DNA of 64,000 nucleotides from Polyangiaceae bacterium. GTDB taxonomy: Bacteria; Myxococcota_A; Polyangia; Polyangiales; Polyangiaceae. A program made the translations under genes and the position numbers. Where the stretch lies: NCBI GenBank assembly GCA_029266615.1, contig JAQSWN010000021.1, forward strand, positions 57,093-121,092. Reading direction: 5' to 3'. The notes below the pieces were generated by a model. That model searched no databases and was not told where the DNA came from. It saw nothing but the letters and a program-made list of their open reading frames with translations. This document shows, in pieces, positions 27,180-35,635 of this stretch. Numbering within the stretch: position 1 is the first letter of the stretch; each line of letters begins with the position of its first letter.

Positions 27180-28454
27180 ATGCTCGAAGACAAGCCCTCG
27201 CTCTACGCGATCGATTTCGGGACCAGTAACTCGCTGCTCTGCGGCGTGAGCGCGCGCCAAGTGGACGAGCCGCTGGCGCTCGATCCGCACGCGGCGGACC
27301 CCTCCGTGTTTCGCAGCATCCTCTTCTTTTCCGAGACGCGCGACTGGTACTTCGGTGCGGAGGCACTGGAGCGCTACGTGGCGGAGGGTATGCGGGGTCG
27401 CTTCCTGCGGTCGCTCAAGCGCTTCTTGCCGATGCCGAGCTTCGAGGAGACGCGCATCGGTAGCAAGAACGTCGCGCTGGAGGAGCTCATCGGCGTGTTC
27501 TTGCGCGAGATGCGTGGGCGCGCGAACCAACACTACGGCGTAGACGTAAAGCGCGCCCTGTTCGGTCGACCCGCGCGCTTCTCCGACAGCGACGACAACG
27601 ACAGGCTCGCGGAAGAGCGGCTCGCGGAAGCGGCCGGATTCGCTGGCTTCGACGAAGTGTATTTTTGCCCGGAGCCCATCGCGGCCGCCTACGACTTTCG
27701 CAGCCGTTTGACCGAGCCAAAAGTGGTTTTGGTGGCGGACTTCGGCGGCGGCACGTCGGACTACACCGTCGCGCGGCTCACGCCGGGCGAGACTCAAGTA
27801 GAGGTGCTCGCCGTCGGCGGCGTGTCGGTCGCGGGCGACGCGTTCGACGGCTCGATCATGCGGCACAAGGTGAGCCGCCATTTCGGCGCGGACGTGAAAT
27901 ACAAAGTGCCGTTCGGCTCCAACGTGCTCAGCATGCCCAAGCCGTTGATGGAGTCGCTGTGCTCGCCGGCGGAGACGTGCTTGCTCGCGCAGCGTGACAT
28001 CATGACGTTCCTGCGCGACATCAAGAGCGGCTCGTTGGGCAAGGACGACAAGCAGCACATCGACCAGCTGCTGTGCTTGGTAGAGGACTCGCTCGGTTTT
28101 CAGATCTTCGAATCCATCGAGCAGACCAAGCGCGCGCTCTCCGACCAAGAGTCGACGCAGTTCACGTTCGATTATCCAGGCATCGACATCAGCGAGACCA
28201 TCGGCCGCCAAGAGTTCCAAACCTTCTCTACTCCCCAAGTCGACAAGATTCTGGGGTCGCTCGACTCCACGCTGGGTGAGAGCGGGCTGGGCGCGGAGGG
28301 CATCGACCTGGTGTGCTGCACGGGTGGCACGGCGCGCGTGGCCGCGCTCGCAGAAGGCATTCAGTCGCGTTTCGGGCCAGAAAAGCTGGTGCGGCTGCGT
28401 AGCCTGCACTCGGTCATCCAAGGTTTGGGCGAGCGCGCAAGAAGCCTGGCCTGA
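27180..28454 (+). CDS. Hsp70-like (YegD-type) ATPase domain protein
   Basis: A 424-residue protein of the actin/Hsp70 nucleotide-binding fold without the substrate-binding lid. Phosphate-1 motif YAIDFGTSNS is at residues 9-18. PVAAYDF-like segment CPEPIAAAYDFRSR precedes phosphate-2 VADFGGGTSDY (about 187), and the adenosine motif LVCCTGGTARV is near the C-terminus. E. coli YegD is of the same class, about 450 residues. The family presumably acts as an atypical chaperone; clients are unknown. It sits 32 bp upstream of the polytopic membrane protein gene on the same strand, so the two are likely co-transcribed. Confidence 0.88.
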   Translation: MLEDKPSLYAIDFGTSNSLLCGVSARQVDEPLALDPHAADPSVFRSILFFSETRDWYFGAEALERYVAEGMRGRFLRSLKRFLPMPSFEETRIGSKNVALEELIGVFLREMRGRANQHYGVDVKRALFGRPARFSDSDDNDRLAEERLAEAAGFAGFDEVYFCPEPIAAAYDFRSRLTEPKVVLVADFGGGTSDYTVARLTPGETQVEVLAVGGVSVAGDAFDGSIMRHKVSRHFGADVKYKVPFGSNVLSMPKPLMESLCSPAETCLLAQRDIMTFLRDIKSGSLGKDDKQHIDQLLCLVEDSLGFQIFESIEQTKRALSDQESTQFTFDYPGIDISETIGRQEFQTFSTPQVDKILGSLDSTLGESGLGAEGIDLVCCTGGTARVAALAEGIQSRFGPEKLVRLRSLHSVIQGLGERARSLA

Positions 28455-28486
28455 AAGGCTCGGCGCTCGGTAGCATGCGCTGAGAC

Positions 28487-29455
28487 ATGGCCGGTTCCCC
28501 CGCAGACGCGATCAGCAAGGCCGTGGAGCGCAGCAAGCAGCTGCTCTTCCCGGTGAAGATCGAGAAATGGTTCGCGCTCGGCTTCACCGTATTCCTGGCT
28601 CAGTGCGGCGAGAGCGGTGGCTCCATCAACTTCCCCACCGGCCTTCCGTCGAGCCCGTCGTCCTCGTCCTCGTCGTCCTCGGGCGGCGGTCTGGGGGAGC
28701 TGGGTCGAACGTTCGAAGACGGCGTGCGCGCGTTCGAGGCGGACGCCGCGCTCTACATCTCGCTCGGGCTCGGCGCGCTGCTGCTCGCGGCCGGAATCTG
28801 GCTGGTGGTGCTGTGGTTCTCGAGCCGGGCCAAGCTGATGTTCGTGGAGTCCGTGGTGTGGGATCGCGTCGACGTCTCGGCGCAGTGGACGCGCGCGGCG
28901 GAGCTGGGCTTCAGCCTGTTCAAGTTTCGCGCCGCGCTAGGGCTGACGGCTTGGTTCCTGTTCTTGGGCAGCACCGCCGCCGGCGTCGCGGTCGCTTTTC
29001 CAGCCTTTTTGGCGGGCGAGCTGTGGGGGCCGCGGGCGTGGGCCGCTTACGCGACGTTCGCGCTCGCCGCGCTACTCGTCGGCATACCGGCGGCCATCGT
29101 TTCCGCGCTGCTGGACGACTTCGTGGTTCCGCTGATGGTCGTGCGCAACGTACGCGTGAAAGACGCGTGGGCGGCTTGCCGGAGCGAGGTACTGGCCGGC
29201 AACGTCGGCGGCTTGGTGCTCTTCTACCTGCTTCGCTTCGTGCTCGCCGTCGGCATCGCGATGGTCGCCTCCATCCTCACCTGCTTGACGTGCTGCATGA
29301 CGGCCATCCCGTACTTGGGCACGGTGATCTTGTCGCCCGTGTTCGTGTTCTCGCGCGCCTACCCGCTCTATTACTTGGAGCAGCTCGGCGTGGCTGTGTT
29401 CCCCCAAGCCGAGCCGCAGTGGGCGAGCTACGAGCAGTGGCGTTTCCCACGCTAA
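28487..29455 (+). CDS. Polytopic membrane protein, unknown function
   Basis: A 322-residue protein. An N-terminal amphipathic region contains KIEKWFALGFTVFLAQCG and is followed by a Ser-rich linker with a run of eight serines. About five hydrophobic helices come next: ALYISLGLGALLLAAGIWLV, LTAWFLFLGSTAAGVAVAF, TFALAALLVGIPAAIVSALL, then two in the C-terminal region LLRFVLAVGIAMVASILTCL and YLGTVILSPVFVFSRAYPL. It resembles uncharacterised DUF-type inner-membrane proteins whose last segment reads RAYPLYYLEQLG. Motifs point to no enzyme. It follows the Hsp70-like gene by 32 bp and is convergent with the glycine-rich lipoprotein gene (6 bp). Confidence 0.8.
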   Translation: MAGSPADAISKAVERSKQLLFPVKIEKWFALGFTVFLAQCGESGGSINFPTGLPSSPSSSSSSSSGGGLGELGRTFEDGVRAFEADAALYISLGLGALLLAAGIWLVVLWFSSRAKLMFVESVVWDRVDVSAQWTRAAELGFSLFKFRAALGLTAWFLFLGSTAAGVAVAFPAFLAGELWGPRAWAAYATFALAALLVGIPAAIVSALLDDFVVPLMVVRNVRVKDAWAACRSEVLAGNVGGLVLFYLLRFVLAVGIAMVASILTCLTCCMTAIPYLGTVILSPVFVFSRAYPLYYLEQLGVAVFPQAEPQWASYEQWRFPR

Positions 29456-29461
29456 GCGGCT

Positions 29462-31120
29462 TCAGCGAATGTCGAGTACCGCCGCGGAGTTTCCACTGGC
29501 GCCGCTCTGCGCCGCCGGCATCGCACCGACTTGACCGCCGAGTCCTCCCAAGCCGCCTTTTCCCGGCGTGAGCTGGGTGTCGGCTGCGAAGAGCGGCTTC
29601 ATTCCCGAGAACGCAACGGCGTACGAAGGTCCTCCCGTTCCGCCGGAACCGGATCCGCCCCGACCGCCGTCCCCGCCGCGGCCGCCATCGCCGCCTGGCT
29701 TGCCCTTGGGCTGCGGCTGTGGGCTCCCGGGCGCAGCTTCACCGCCGATTCCGCCAAGGCCTCCGACACCCCCTCCTCCGCCTCGTCCGCCGGCGCCGCC
29801 CGCTGCCGACGTGAGCTCGCACTGCTCAAGCAAAACAGAGCTCTCAGCACTCAGCAGGGCTACGGATGCCCCACCCCCGACGCCGCCCAGCCCCGCGCCT
29901 CCGCCGCAGCCTCCCATGCCCCCCGCCGCGCCGCTCCTGCCGGGGCAAGACCCGTCGCCCAGGGCGCCGCCGCCGCCTCCGCCTCCCTGCCCCGGAAACC
30001 CGTCGGCACCGCGGTTTCCGTTGGAAGGCACGTAACCTCGCGCATCGAAAGCCCCGCTTCGCAGGTTGGCTTCACCATTAGCGCCGTCTTCTCCGGGCGA
30101 GCCCACCTCGCCGGCCTCTCCGCTTTCGCTCACGTCACGTGCGGCCGCTCCGAAATTTTCGCGGCTAGGAGGCGCCACGTTGCTCATCGGCAAGCCTGAT
30201 TGTCCGTTTTCGGGACCATCTAAGTGATGGTCCCCTCCGTCTCCACCTCGCGTGCCACCGCACGAAGGCTCCGTTGGCCAATAGCCGCCGGTCACGCTGC
30301 GCGCTTTGCAATTTCCACTTCGCCCGTTCTGCGCTTCGCCCGGCAGAGCGCCGTCCGCGCCTGAAGCACCAGCCGCGGCATCCACGCCCGGGGCTCCCTC
30401 ACCGGCCCGGAGCTCCACGCGGCGAAACACGATGTCTCGACTGTCCGTAACGATAGCACCATAGCTGCTCGCGTCGTACCCGGAACCACTCGCGTTGCCG
30501 GCGGTGATCCGAAAATTCTCGAGCCGCAGCCGTTGCGCCTTGGCAATCTCGAGCCCAATGGGCGTCGGCGACTTGATGCCGACCTTGCGCGCTCTCGCAT
30601 ACGCCCATGTCTCGCAGACGAAGCCGCCGTGCACCGCGACGTCTTCGAGTCCTTCGAAGGATAGCGTCTCCGTGTAGTCGCCCTTAGCTCCCGAGCAGAC
30701 GAAGACCTTCTTGCCCGACGCCGCCTGCACGCCCTTAGTGATGCTCGCGAAGGGCGCGCCTTTCGTTCCGTCGCCGGTCCGGTCATCGCCGTACATGTTC
30801 GACACGAAGACCGCATAGTCGTTGGTCGCCCAACACGCCGCGTCGTCCTCCACGTCGCCCGCACAGGGCGAGCCTGCGCCATCACCACCGGCCCCGCCCG
30901 CGCCACTGGTCGTCCCGCTCATGGCGCCAGCGCCTTCCGAGCTCCCCCCGTCACCATTCGGCGTCGCCGCCGCGTCGCCGCCATCGGCAGCGCACGAATT
31001 GTTGCTGTGGCAGTCGTTAGCGCCGAACCGTTCAGTGCATGAAGCAACCAGCACCGGCAAAAGTGTCAGCAACGCGATGAAGCACCGCCCTACGCCTCTC
31101 GAAACGTCGTGTGACCTCAC
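29462..31120 (-). CDS. Glycine-rich beta-helix-like lipoprotein (paralogue 1)
   Basis: A 552-residue exported protein with signal ending LVASC (Cys28). A Gly/Ser/Ala spacer follows, then a conserved domain beginning ACWATNDYAVFVSNMYGDD with GTKGAPFASITKGVQAA, as in DUF1565/pectate-lyase-like right-handed beta-helix proteins. A continuing beta-helix (EDVAVHGGFVCETW, LRLENFRITAGNASG, IVFRRVELRAGEGAPG) comes next. The C-terminal half is dense in GG(A/D)GG repeats reminiscent of PGRS sequences. It ends TPGKGGLGGLGGQ...SAAVLDIR. Its neighbour at 31137 has the same order of segments, so the pair arose by tandem duplication. It is the last gene of a four-gene operon. A surface adhesin or matrix role is inferred, not shown. 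Confidence 0.88.
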   Translation of the reverse strand: MRSHDVSRGVGRCFIALLTLLPVLVASCTERFGANDCHSNNSCAADGGDAAATPNGDGGSSEGAGAMSGTTSGAGGAGGDGAGSPCAGDVEDDAACWATNDYAVFVSNMYGDDRTGDGTKGAPFASITKGVQAASGKKVFVCSGAKGDYTETLSFEGLEDVAVHGGFVCETWAYARARKVGIKSPTPIGLEIAKAQRLRLENFRITAGNASGSGYDASSYGAIVTDSRDIVFRRVELRAGEGAPGVDAAAGASGADGALPGEAQNGRSGNCKARSVTGGYWPTEPSCGGTRGGDGGDHHLDGPENGQSGLPMSNVAPPSRENFGAAARDVSESGEAGEVGSPGEDGANGEANLRSGAFDARGYVPSNGNRGADGFPGQGGGGGGGALGDGSCPGRSGAAGGMGGCGGGAGLGGVGGGASVALLSAESSVLLEQCELTSAAGGAGGRGGGGGVGGLGGIGGEAAPGSPQPQPKGKPGGDGGRGGDGGRGGSGSGGTGGPSYAVAFSGMKPLFAADTQLTPGKGGLGGLGGQVGAMPAAQSGASGNSAAVLDIR

Positions 31121-31136
31121 GTTTCCCCCGTCTGCG

Positions 31137-32798
31137 CTACTGAATTTCGAGCTCGATCCCGGAGATGCCTTCCGCGCCGTCCGGAGCTTTGGGGGCTTCC
31201 GCGTCTACTTGACCTCCGGGACCGGCGGCGCCGCCATCGCCCGGCGTGAGCGTGGTGTCGCCCGCGACGTACAGGGGCGTCGTGCCAGCGAAGACCAGTG
31301 CGTAGGAAGCGCCGCCCGTCCCACCAGAGCCGGAGCCGCCGATACCACCGTTGCCGCCGGCCCCGCCCTTGCCGCCACGAGCGACTTTGCCGGTACCATC
31401 CGGTGCACCTCCATCACCTCCGGAGCCTCCGACTCCGAGACCGCCGCCGTTACCGCCACCGCCGCCCATGCCAGCGGCAGTTGACTTGACCGTGCAGCTC
31501 TCTAGGGCAACGCCGCTGTTCACGCTCATCACGCCGACCGATGCGCCACCACCCATGCCTCCGCTACCGGCACCGCCGCCACATCCCCCCATCCCACCAG
31601 CGCCGCCACTAGCGCCGCGACAGCCTAGGCGCCCTAAGCTGGCACCTCCTCCACCTCCGCCTTGACCGGGAAATCCGTCGGTGCCGGCGTTCCCACTTGC
31701 CGCCACGTACCCACTCGCACTGAACGTGCCTAATTGCGGAGCGCTCTCACCAAGCGATCCTTGGGTACCAGCCGAGCCGGCCTTGCCCGGATCACCTTCG
31801 ACTCCCATTGACGTCGCGCCGGCTCCGAGGTTCTTGACGTTTGGGGGGGTCACGTTCGTAGACGGGATTCCGGAGGCGCCGCTCCCGCCGTCCGTATCGA
31901 GCACGCCGATTCCGCCGCTGCCTCCTCGAGTGCCGCCGCAAACCGCTGCCGGCCACTTTCCGGGAACACCGTCGGCAGTTGCTGCACCGTCGCACTTGCC
32001 TGGCTCGCCGACTTGGCCGACGTCGGGACCAGCGCCGTCAGCCCCCTTCACGCCCGGCTCCCCATCAGCACCCTTGGCACCCTTACCGGCCGTGATCTCC
32101 ACCCGCCGAAACACCACACCGCTGCTATCCGTCACGAACGCGCCGTAGCTGCTCGCGTCGTAGTCCTTGCCTGTCGCGTCCGCGGCCATGATCCGCAAAT
32201 TCTCGAACGTTAGGTTCTTCGAGTTGTTGATCCGAAGCGCGATGTTCTTTGCAGGCTTGATGCCCGCTTTGCGCGTCGTGCTGTACTCCCAACTATCGCA
32301 CTCGAACCCGCCGTAGATGGAGACGTCTTCGCTACCGTTGAAAGAGAGCTCGTCCGTGTAGTCGCCTTTCAAGCCCAGGCACACGAACACCTTCTTGCCC
32401 GCAGCCGAGCTCAGCCCCTTCGTGATGCTCGCGTACGGAGACTCCTTCGTCCCGTTGCCCGTCACGTCGTTGCCGTGCGCGTTCGAGACGAACACACCGT
32501 GCTCGTTATTCGCCCAGCACGCTGCGTCGTCCGACACGTCACCTTCGCATTCGACGGTGCCGCCCGCCCCCGCAGAGCCGCCGCCGCCGCCGCCCGTGTT
32601 CGACGTGCCGGCGCCGTCACTCCCGCCCTCCGTGCTGCCCCCCGCCCCCGTGCCGGAGGTGTTGCTCGCGGTGCCGCTGGCGGCGCCGCAGGTGGCGGTA
32701 GCGTTGCAGTCCCCTGACGAGTTGCTGCACGCGGACAGGTGCCCGAGAGAGAGGCCGACAAGGGCGAGCGCGAGAGCGGAATAAGCAAAAGTACGCAT
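31137..32798 (-). CDS. Glycine-rich beta-helix-like lipoprotein (paralogue 2)
   Basis: A 553-residue paralogue of the 29462 gene. The signal peptide ends GHLSAC (Cys24). The domain AACWANNEHGVFVSNAHGND with GTKESPYASITKGLSSA and the repeat-rich tail follow in the same order. The C-terminus is TPGDGGAAGPGGQVD...SGIELEIQ. The start is ATG 32798, 7 nt behind a GGAAAA ribosome site. An in-frame ATG at 32810 (MENNMRTF) is the alternative. A far longer open frame upstream is only the shadow of the neighbouring TPR-PEGA gene. It is separated from paralogue 1 by 16 bp and from the TPR-PEGA gene by 23 bp, so all are in one transcript. Confidence 0.88.
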   Translation of the reverse strand: MRTFAYSALALALVGLSLGHLSACSNSSGDCNATATCGAASGTASNTSGTGAGGSTEGGSDGAGTSNTGGGGGGSAGAGGTVECEGDVSDDAACWANNEHGVFVSNAHGNDVTGNGTKESPYASITKGLSSAAGKKVFVCLGLKGDYTDELSFNGSEDVSIYGGFECDSWEYSTTRKAGIKPAKNIALRINNSKNLTFENLRIMAADATGKDYDASSYGAFVTDSSGVVFRRVEITAGKGAKGADGEPGVKGADGAGPDVGQVGEPGKCDGAATADGVPGKWPAAVCGGTRGGSGGIGVLDTDGGSGASGIPSTNVTPPNVKNLGAGATSMGVEGDPGKAGSAGTQGSLGESAPQLGTFSASGYVAASGNAGTDGFPGQGGGGGGASLGRLGCRGASGGAGGMGGCGGGAGSGGMGGGASVGVMSVNSGVALESCTVKSTAAGMGGGGGNGGGLGVGGSGGDGGAPDGTGKVARGGKGGAGGNGGIGGSGSGGTGGASYALVFAGTTPLYVAGDTTLTPGDGGAAGPGGQVDAEAPKAPDGAEGISGIELEIQ

Positions 32799-32821
32799 GT
32801 TATTTTCCATACCTGCGAGAC

Positions 32822-33943
32822 TCAGAAGGTCCCCGAAAGTCCGAGCTTCACGGATTGTAGCGCGCCGCCTTCGTGGCTGGCGGCCCTGGTCAGATCCACC
32901 CTGGGTGTGAGGGCCAAGCGCGGAGGCGCGGGTGAGCGCGAGGCGGCTCTGTCCGCAGGCGGACGATGCGACAGTGCGTCCCAGTAGAAGTAGCCGGCAA
33001 CGAGCGCCGCGACGCCGCCGACCACGAAGGCGCCAATCTCGATATTGCGCGTGGTGTCGATGCTGTTGCGGCGGTCGACGAGGTCTGCACAGGACGCAGC
33101 AGGCGCAGTGCCGCCGTCGCCGCAACCGCCTTGCGTCTGCAAGTCGTCGCGAATTTGATTGGCGTCGTCGGTCTTGGAATTGGCGCTGAGCAGCAGCACC
33201 AAGCCCGTCACTCCGCCCGCGACCGCCACACCAGTCGCGATGTACGCGGGCGCGAGGCTCTTGGTACCGGTGCTCGGGAGCGCGTCCGCGCCGGGAGAGC
33301 TCGCGACTTCGCTCTTCAAGCCGGAGTCCACGGGCGGCGCGGGCTCGGCTGGGGTCGCCGAGTCCTTGGGGACGAGCGCAATCTCCACCGCTTGCTCGGT
33401 GCCCTTGGCCACCATCACGCGCTTGTCGATGGCGATGTAGCCCTCGTGCTTCACGGAAACGATGACCTCTCCCGGATCGACGTACACGCCGCCGGCGATC
33501 GGCGCCTTGCCGACGTTCTGCTCGCCCACGATGACGTCGGCCCCCTCCGGCTTGATGTCGAGGCGGAGCGCAGCGACCTCCGCGCGAGATTTGGCCAAGC
33601 CGGTCTCCACCGCCTTGCGTTGCGCGTCGGACGCGCTGGGCAGCAGATTGGCGAGCGCCCACTGAAAATGCTCTGCGGCGGCGCGGTACTTCTGCTGTTC
33701 CAGCTGCGCTTGGCCGAGGTTCGCGGCGATGTCGGAGCTCTTTCTCAATGAGAACGCCTCGGAAAAGAGCCGCTCGGCCTCGGACATGTCGCCTTTGCCG
33801 AACGCCGCTTTGCCGTTCTTGAACAGCTGAGTGACCTTGGCGGTCTCGGTGGCGCTGGTTTGCGAGCGCGCAGGAAGCGCCGTCACGACGGGGGCCAGGA
33901 CGACGAGTGAAAGCAGCAGGCGTGGGAGGGACGAGCGACGCAT
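32822..33943 (-). CDS. Exported TPR-PEGA membrane protein
   Basis: A 373-residue protein. A cleavable signal (LLLSLVVLAPVVTALPARS) is followed by TPR helices (about residues 30-115: LFKNGKAAFGKGDMSEAERL, NLGQAQLEQQKYRAAAEHF). A PEGA domain (about 125-190) contains ALRLDIKPEGADVIVGEQ, IAGGVYVDPGEVIVSVKHEG and a closing EIALVPKD. A Pro/Ser linker and two hydrophobic segments (PAYIATGVAVAGGVTGLVLL and IEIGAFVVGGVAALVAGYFY) separated by a Cys-containing loop (GGCGDGG..SCADL) complete it. This TPR-PEGA-2TM layout is a common myxobacterial family; the PEGA domain is thought to bind surface components. Start ATG 33943 lies 5 bp after the stop of the preceding gene. Confidence 0.87.
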   Translation of the reverse strand: MRRSSLPRLLLSLVVLAPVVTALPARSQTSATETAKVTQLFKNGKAAFGKGDMSEAERLFSEAFSLRKSSDIAANLGQAQLEQQKYRAAAEHFQWALANLLPSASDAQRKAVETGLAKSRAEVAALRLDIKPEGADVIVGEQNVGKAPIAGGVYVDPGEVIVSVKHEGYIAIDKRVMVAKGTEQAVEIALVPKDSATPAEPAPPVDSGLKSEVASSPGADALPSTGTKSLAPAYIATGVAVAGGVTGLVLLLSANSKTDDANQIRDDLQTQGGCGDGGTAPAASCADLVDRRNSIDTTRNIEIGAFVVGGVAALVAGYFYWDALSHRPPADRAASRSPAPPRLALTPRVDLTRAASHEGGALQSVKLGLSGTF

Positions 33944-33948
33944 GAGGT

Positions 33949-35385
33949 TCAGAAGATGGTTTCGCGAGTGGCTTTGGTCGTAGCTGGTTTGCGAGAGCCG
34001 TTCGGGCTCGAAGAGAGGGAGGACGGCTTGCTGGGAGCCCTGACCGCAGGAGCGGGCGTCGAAGGCGGAGCGACGAGGGGCTCGGCGGTGGCCGTCACCG
34101 CCGCCGGAGGCTCCGCTTCCACCACAGGCTCCGTCGGCGAAGGCGCGGCAATGTCCACGGCCGGCTCGGGGGCGGGAGCGGCCGCCGGCTGCGCTTGCTC
34201 GGGTAGCGACGGCGCAGGTGAGCGCGTGAGCCACAAGCCGAGCACAATCGTGAGGAGGAGCGCGATACCGAACGCGGTGAGGTTAATCCACAAAGGCTTG
34301 CGAACTGTGTGGTCCAGCTCGACTGGCTCTTCTTCGAAGCTCGGCGCGCTACTGGCGGCGATAGCGTGCGCGGTTGCGAGCGCGGGCGTCGGATCCGAAG
34401 GCGACGCGATGGAGGGCACGGCCGGCGGTGGCGGCAGGCTTGCTTCGATGCGGTGCATCGGCAAGTCGCGTTGTGTCGGCACCGTGCTCGGATCCGGGCC
34501 GAGCGATGGTGGAATGTCCGACGCGCGCCGTGCCGCGAGCGGCTCCGCGCGCGTTGGCACGCCGTCGAACGAGTAGCTTGGCTCCGCGTGGTCGCGAAAT
34601 GGGCTGAGCGATGCGTGTATCTGCCCCGCTTCGTGCTCTCCGAGCGAGGACGCGGGCTCGTAGTCGTCGGCGCCCTCGAATGGCAGCGAGGCGGGCTCGT
34701 CGAAGTCCACGCTACTGCCAGGGCCGGTGAGCACGCTCGGCGCTGCGGATTCTTGCGGGTGTTCCTCCTCCACATAGCGAGCCAACACGTGGCGATCGAT
34801 GCGCGGGAGGGTCTTCGCGCGACGCGGATCGATCGAGTCTGCGAGCTTCACCGTCTCCGTCTCCAAGGTTTGATGAACGGTGACGGCGGGGATTTTGCCG
34901 GGCTTGAAGTACACCTCGCCGCCGGCGTCGGCCTGGCTGAAGTACATGCGAGGGGTCTCGAGGGTGCGCTCGGTCTTCGCGCGAGGATCCACGCCGCCGA
35001 TGGAGAGCAGAGTGCCGCTGGCCGCCGAACGACCGCTAGAGCTCGGAGGATGGGGACTGCTCGGTTGTGCGTCGCGCCCCAGCCGCGTACCGGGCGATTC
35101 CGGCGTCACACTGTCCGGCGCTTCCGTCTGAGCTGGCGCGTAGCCGCGGCGCCCGCCTTGCTTCGTCGAAGGATCGTCGCGCCGCACCGGATTGCGCAGC
35201 ACTGCCAGCTCTACTTGCGCGAGCTCTGCTTCGTACGTGGGGTCGCGGGGCAATTGCTCGGGACGCTTACCTCGCGGTGCTGGCTCGGCATCACTGCCAG
35301 CGTCGCGCACGAACGGCACGTCGCGCGCAGTCGTGCGAGCGGAGGACTTCTCGAGGCGGCTAGGCTTATCCCTCTCGTCTGTCAT
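33949..35385 (-). CDS. Largely disordered single-span membrane protein, unknown function
   Basis: A 478-residue protein starting MTDERDKPSRL at 35385. The long first part is rich in Pro, Ser and charged residues with no recognisable domain, apart from scattered protein-like segments (YFSQADAGGEVYFKPGKIPA, LPRIDRHVLARYVEEEH). A transmembrane helix follows near residue 385 (LWINLTAFGIALLLTIVLGLWL), then a Pro/Ala-rich tail that would be periplasmic. That gives a cytoplasmic N-terminus. The Pro-rich tail is TonB-like in composition but lacks a TonB domain. It heads the operon with the TPR-PEGA protein and the two glycine-rich lipoproteins. It may receive phosphorylation or scaffold the complex (speculative). 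Confidence 0.72.
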   Translation of the reverse strand: MTDERDKPSRLEKSSARTTARDVPFVRDAGSDAEPAPRGKRPEQLPRDPTYEAELAQVELAVLRNPVRRDDPSTKQGGRRGYAPAQTEAPDSVTPESPGTRLGRDAQPSSPHPPSSSGRSAASGTLLSIGGVDPRAKTERTLETPRMYFSQADAGGEVYFKPGKIPAVTVHQTLETETVKLADSIDPRRAKTLPRIDRHVLARYVEEEHPQESAAPSVLTGPGSSVDFDEPASLPFEGADDYEPASSLGEHEAGQIHASLSPFRDHAEPSYSFDGVPTRAEPLAARRASDIPPSLGPDPSTVPTQRDLPMHRIEASLPPPPAVPSIASPSDPTPALATAHAIAASSAPSFEEEPVELDHTVRKPLWINLTAFGIALLLTIVLGLWLTRSPAPSLPEQAQPAAAPAPEPAVDIAAPSPTEPVVEAEPPAAVTATAEPLVAPPSTPAPAVRAPSKPSSLSSSPNGSRKPATTKATRETIF

Positions 35386-35635
35386 GGAGCGACCCGGGCG
35401 GCGTCTGCCGCGCGATCCAAACGACTCAGGTAAGCCGAACAGGGACACACCGCGCAATCGGTCACACACCGCCGCGGTTGCGCCAAAACGATCGCGCCAT
35501 CCCAATATCTCGCCAAGCGGCGGTAGTTTATGCTCGGACTAGATCAGGGAAGCAACCCTTCCCCACATAGTCGCTAAACTGCCGCACCGACGACCGCCAG
35601 AGGCAGCCGTCGGTTCGCACTGCAGCGTCAGCGGA
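35386..35635. other. Intergenic region, no gene seen
   Basis: About 250 bp between the start of the disordered membrane protein gene and the stop of the PHAX-domain gene. It should hold the promoter of the four-gene operon to its left. I see no clear -35/-10 pair, palindrome or terminator hairpin with a T-run. Confidence 0.35.

Noticed and set aside
31137-33662. 841-residue version of the second glycine-rich lipoprotein
   Set aside because: The extra N-terminal part overlaps the TPR-PEGA gene in another frame and lacks protein-like composition. The signal peptide and lipobox start at 32798.
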